A stretch of 64,000 nucleotides of DNA, from assembly GCF_002161355.1 (NCBI RefSeq), contig NZ_NFHL01000009.1, positions 1-64,000 of the forward strand, read 5' to 3'. The notes beneath the pieces were generated by a model. That model was not told the origin of the DNA. It made no database searches and worked only from the letters and a program-made list of their open reading frames with translations. Positions 61,651-64,000 of this stretch are shown here, one piece after another; positions within the stretch are counted from its first letter, which is position 1, and each line of letters opens with the position of its first letter. A program made the position numbers and the translations under genes. This DNA comes from Lachnoclostridium sp. An76 (GTDB lineage Bacteria > Bacillota > Clostridia > Lachnospirales > Lachnospiraceae).

Positions 61651-61672
61651 TTATAAAGCATATCACTATGCT
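61651..61672 (-). promoter_or_regulatory. Putative operator palindrome at the defence operon promoter
   Basis: AGCATA-TCAC-TATGCT (61657-61672) directly abuts TTATAA (minus strand, 61656-61651), a possible -10 element. Binding there would block transcription of the HTH-helicase-methylase operon. Confidence 0.5.
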
Positions 61673-61786
61673 CATTATCTTACAATTCTTTTTTGATGTT
61701 TCCTGATATTTTGTTATATTTCTTTCATCATTTATTATCAAAAAACACTCTATAGCATTCGTCAGAATTTGCTCATGATATACATG

Positions 61787-61819
61787 TAAAAACCGCTCAA
61801 GGGCATCCCCCTCAAGCGG
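61787..61819 (-). terminator. Terminator of the DUF6076/membrane protein operon
   Basis: On the minus strand CCGCTTGAGGG pairs with CCCTTGAGCGG (two G-U pairs), followed by TTTTTAC. It lies 17 bp beyond the small membrane-protein gene and insulates the defence operon. Confidence 0.85.
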
Positions 61820-61835
61820 CATATATAAGTATCTA

Positions 61836-62126
61836 TTATCCTTTCTGTTCGTCCTCTTCCTGATTATCCGTAACAGAAGTCTGCATCTGATCTTGTTCTG
61901 ATTGTTCGCTCTCTTGAATCGAATTAGTCTGCATCCTCTGATCACTCGAACCAGTCACCGGTATCAAAGAAATCGATCCATCTCTCATCGCTACATCCAA
62001 ACCATAGTTGGCATCTATGATTTCATAAATTACCGCCGCAATTAACGATCCAGCAATCGCTAATTTGATGGTTCCACCCTTGCCGGTAAAAATAGACGCT
62101 ATTCCATTCATCATGCTATTATTCAT
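61836..62126 (-). CDS. Small protein with one hydrophobic segment and acidic tail
   Basis: This 96-residue protein has a hydrophobic stretch (IKLAIAGSLIAAVIYEII) after a short polar start and a glutamine/glutamate-rich tail. It overlaps the DUF6076 gene by 8 bp; AGGTAGG precedes the ATG. A membrane-anchored accessory protein is likely; no family recognised. Confidence 0.6.
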   Translation of the reverse strand: MNNSMMNGIASIFTGKGGTIKLAIAGSLIAAVIYEIIDANYGLDVAMRDGSISLIPVTGSSDQRMQTNSIQESEQSEQDQMQTSVTDNQEEDEQKG

Positions 62127-63183
62127 TATAAGACCTACCTTTCTCTCGTCTGATGCTATTTAACCATGCCTGATATTCTGTTTTTGACAGCTCCCCACTC
62201 AAAACGCTGTCTCGTTTTCCAGGAGACTCAATTTGTAGCATGCGTAGAAGCTCATCAACTTCTCCCGCTGCTTCTGGATTTCTGCGTTTATCGTTATATA
62301 AACGACAATAAGCATTCTTTTCCATTTTCTTTAGTTCATCGCCTTTCACCTTTGATCGATACACAACCTGCGGATAGTAGTCGTTACATGTACGCCCAGG
62401 ATTCTGCGGTGAGGGGAATGGACAATATTTCGCACTATTCCGCTTAGCGGTAAAAAACTTATGGCACTCTGGATTATGGCATCGAACCACTTTAGTGGCA
62501 GCTTCAGTCAGATGTGAAAACTCAAAAACCGCCATCGCAAGAAAGCTGCTGATAACATATTGGTAAGTAAATTCTTCTCGATCAGAATCATAAATCGTGT
62601 GCATTTCAATACCCGGAACTACATCGGAATTATGCAATAGCTTACATCTTTCATCAAATGCTGCTCGTTCTTCCGGACTGGCTGTGCCAGATTTCACTGC
62701 CGCCATACCAATAAATAACGCATGTGCATTGCATAGGTCAATAATATAATTGTTATAACAAAGCCGTAGAAAATTGCCAACTGTATCAAAACCAATTTCT
62801 ATTTCAAGCATATCGTTCATAGCAGCACGAACTCTTTCTTCATATAGAAATCGTGTTGCCGTCTTCGAATCCAGTGCTCGGCAACGTTCCATACAGCGAA
62901 CAAAACTTCCCTGAGCAAGACGCTGCGCCGGAATAAAATCATCATAGAGAAGAGCCTCAAGGATATAATGCTCTGCAGCCTCGATCTCATCCTGCGTGAG
63001 AATGTTATCTTTCATCGGGCAATAATTGATGCAGTTCCGAAGTATTCTGGTAATATTATCAAGTGTCTCACCTTGAAATATCCTGCACAACAAATCGCCA
63101 ACAGGATATTTCGTCATCATCGATCCCCTTGTAAATATGTTCATACCGTTCTCGTAAGAAATGATCAGACCATTCACTCGCAT
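62119..63183 (-). CDS. DUF6076-like protein with a cysteine cluster
   Basis: ATG at 63183 (MRVNGLIISYENGMN) follows AAAGGAGAAGGAAT and gives 354 residues. The mainly helical protein has a C-terminal zinc-binding-like region (CHNPECHKFFTAKRNSAKYC...RTCNDYY) similar to the treble-clef/CGNR-type segments of DUF6076 proteins common in Lachnospiraceae accessory regions. Function unknown; probably nucleic-acid binding. Confidence 0.7.
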   Translation of the reverse strand: MRVNGLIISYENGMNIFTRGSMMTKYPVGDLLCRIFQGETLDNITRILRNCINYCPMKDNILTQDEIEAAEHYILEALLYDDFIPAQRLAQGSFVRCMERCRALDSKTATRFLYEERVRAAMNDMLEIEIGFDTVGNFLRLCYNNYIIDLCNAHALFIGMAAVKSGTASPEERAAFDERCKLLHNSDVVPGIEMHTIYDSDREEFTYQYVISSFLAMAVFEFSHLTEAATKVVRCHNPECHKFFTAKRNSAKYCPFPSPQNPGRTCNDYYPQVVYRSKVKGDELKKMEKNAYCRLYNDKRRNPEAAGEVDELLRMLQIESPGKRDSVLSGELSKTEYQAWLNSIRREKGRSYNE

Positions 63184-63263
63184 ATTCCTTCTCCTTTCTT
63201 CTGGCTGGATTCGGTGGCCAACCGACTTTCGCTCAGATGATATGATCGCTAACGTCAATTTAT

Positions 63264-63291
63264 ATTATAGAGAAAATCCTTTATTTTACAA
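63264..63291 (-). promoter_or_regulatory. Promoter of the DUF6076 gene
   Basis: Minus strand TTGTAA (63291-63286) and TATAAT (63269-63264), spacer 16 bp, about 80 bp upstream of the start codon. Confidence 0.6.
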
Positions 63292-63382
63292 TCCTTTTCG
63301 TTACATCTATTTAAGTCATATTAAAACTGAATTTTATAATTTCTAACAATGTGTAGGAATTAATAATTCTTAATACTCTCTG

Positions 63383-64000
63383 TCAACGTTCCGAATTTAC
63401 CGCCTTTCCAAAATACATTTTCAATGCTTTCTCCATGATTTCAGAAACATCTGCTTCTCCAACATCCGCCAGATACGCATCGTAAACTTCTGCGTCGATC
63501 CATATCTTGACCGTCTTCTTTTCAGCCCTAGACTTTTCGTGGCATCGGAACACAGTCTCTGCTGTCTCCTGGTCAATCTTCCCGGTCTGTTTCCGAAGCT
63601 GCTCCGCCTGCTTGGGGCGAATCTTCTTGCCTTCCTGCTCTGCAACCTGACAGATCAAATTCTGCTCTTCTTCGTTCAGATAGGAGAGATGAACTGCCGC
63701 CATAAAAGGTAGCCTGCCATCATCCACCTGCTCCTTAAACTCCGAGATCAGATGATTCAGGCGCATCAGCCGGGAGACAGAACTTCCTGACAGTTCATAT
63801 TCCTTCCCAACGCTATCTCTGCTCCTTAACTTGTGGTCACTGTGACCACAAGTTGATTTCTGTGGTGCGCCTTCCAGAGCAGCAATCTCTTTCACAATGT
63901 CATTCCGTTTCCCCTGACAGGAGATCTTCTCATGCCGTTCCTTCAGCACTGCTGCCTTTTCTGACGGCAGGAGATCCGTAAAGGACCGCTGGATCAGGTT
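63383..64000 (-). CDS. parB: ParB-family partition protein, N-terminus beyond the window
   Basis: The frame is open to the window edge (…IQRSFTDLLPSEKAAVLKERHEKI). What is visible is the central/C-terminal ParB part: LPSEKAA, HKLRSRDSVGKEYELSGSSVSRLMRLNHLI (HTH), FMAAVHLSYLNEEEQNLI, and a ribbon-helix-helix-like C-terminus (KTVKIWIDAEVYDAYLADV). The type matches ParB of Tn1549-like ICEs, which suggests a conjugative element continues to the right. The ParB-N domain is not in the window. Confidence 0.82.
   Translation of the reverse strand, partial: NLIQRSFTDLLPSEKAAVLKERHEKISCQGKRNDIVKEIAALEGAPQKSTCGHSDHKLRSRDSVGKEYELSGSSVSRLMRLNHLISEFKEQVDDGRLPFMAAVHLSYLNEEEQNLICQVAEQEGKKIRPKQAEQLRKQTGKIDQETAETVFRCHEKSRAEKKTVKIWIDAEVYDAYLADVGEADVSEIMEKALKMYFGKAVNSER

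Noticed and set aside
61634..61945. Leftward reading frame of 103 codons
   Set aside because: It overlaps the 96-residue gene in another frame, includes the terminator at 61787-61819 and has basic, low-complexity content without a ribosome binding site.
1..64000. tRNA genes as integration targets
   Set aside because: I looked near 7.6 kb and at the window edges for tRNA-like ends and found none I could support.

Overview
The window looks like a mobile-element-rich stretch of a Bacillota genome, most likely a Clostridia/Lachnospiraceae gut commensal. The reasons are strong AGGAGG-type ribosome binding sites, frequent TTG/GTG starts, large serine recombinases, an HK97-type siphophage module with DUF2800/DUF2815/family-A polymerase replication genes, and an ICE-type ParB. 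I saw no housekeeping gene and no tRNA or rRNA. Assignments come from reading motifs, not from searches.

Layout. (1) About 1-7.65 kb is a small satellite-like integrative element. A divergent XRE repressor region separates a rightward repressor and tyrosine integrase from a leftward operon of small proteins and a P4-type primase-helicase with iteron-like repeats just downstream. Several genes there are under 60 codons. (2) About 7.65-43.7 kb is a prophage. Two overlapping large serine recombinases lie at its left end. Leftward genes then run from replication (primase-helicase, VRR-NUC, SNF2 helicase) through an early/late switch region (DUF1492-type regulator, bidirectional terminator) to HNH, small terminase, two ParB-like proteins, a C5 methyltransferase, large terminase, portal, ClpP-type protease, capsid, connectors, tail (with a programmed -1 frameshift), tape measure, tail tip, holin and amidase. 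A divergent rightward operon carries DUF2800, DUF2815 and DNA polymerase A.

Three foreign units interrupt the late operon: an HxlR regulator with a flavin reductase, a type III toxin-antitoxin locus (three 42-nt RNA repeats, terminator, ToxN-like toxin), and a trypsin-like protease with its own terminator. (3) About 43.7-64 kb is a defence and accessory island. It holds a three-gene operon with a Rad50/PrrC-like ATPase whose two partners share a short peptide motif, a PemK/MazF-like protein, a structured three-way-junction RNA in front of a zinc-ribbon protein, and a leftward operon of more than 12 kb (HTH regulator, SNF2 helicase with a DUF3883-like end, two DUF1156 adenine methylases, HEPN-DUF499 ATPase). 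A DUF6076-type protein and a partial ParB end the window.

The strongest candidates for something little described are the DUF499/DUF1156/helicase operon, where one methylase has lost its DPPY motif, the three-gene ATPase operon with the shared motif, and the RNA at 48440-48564.
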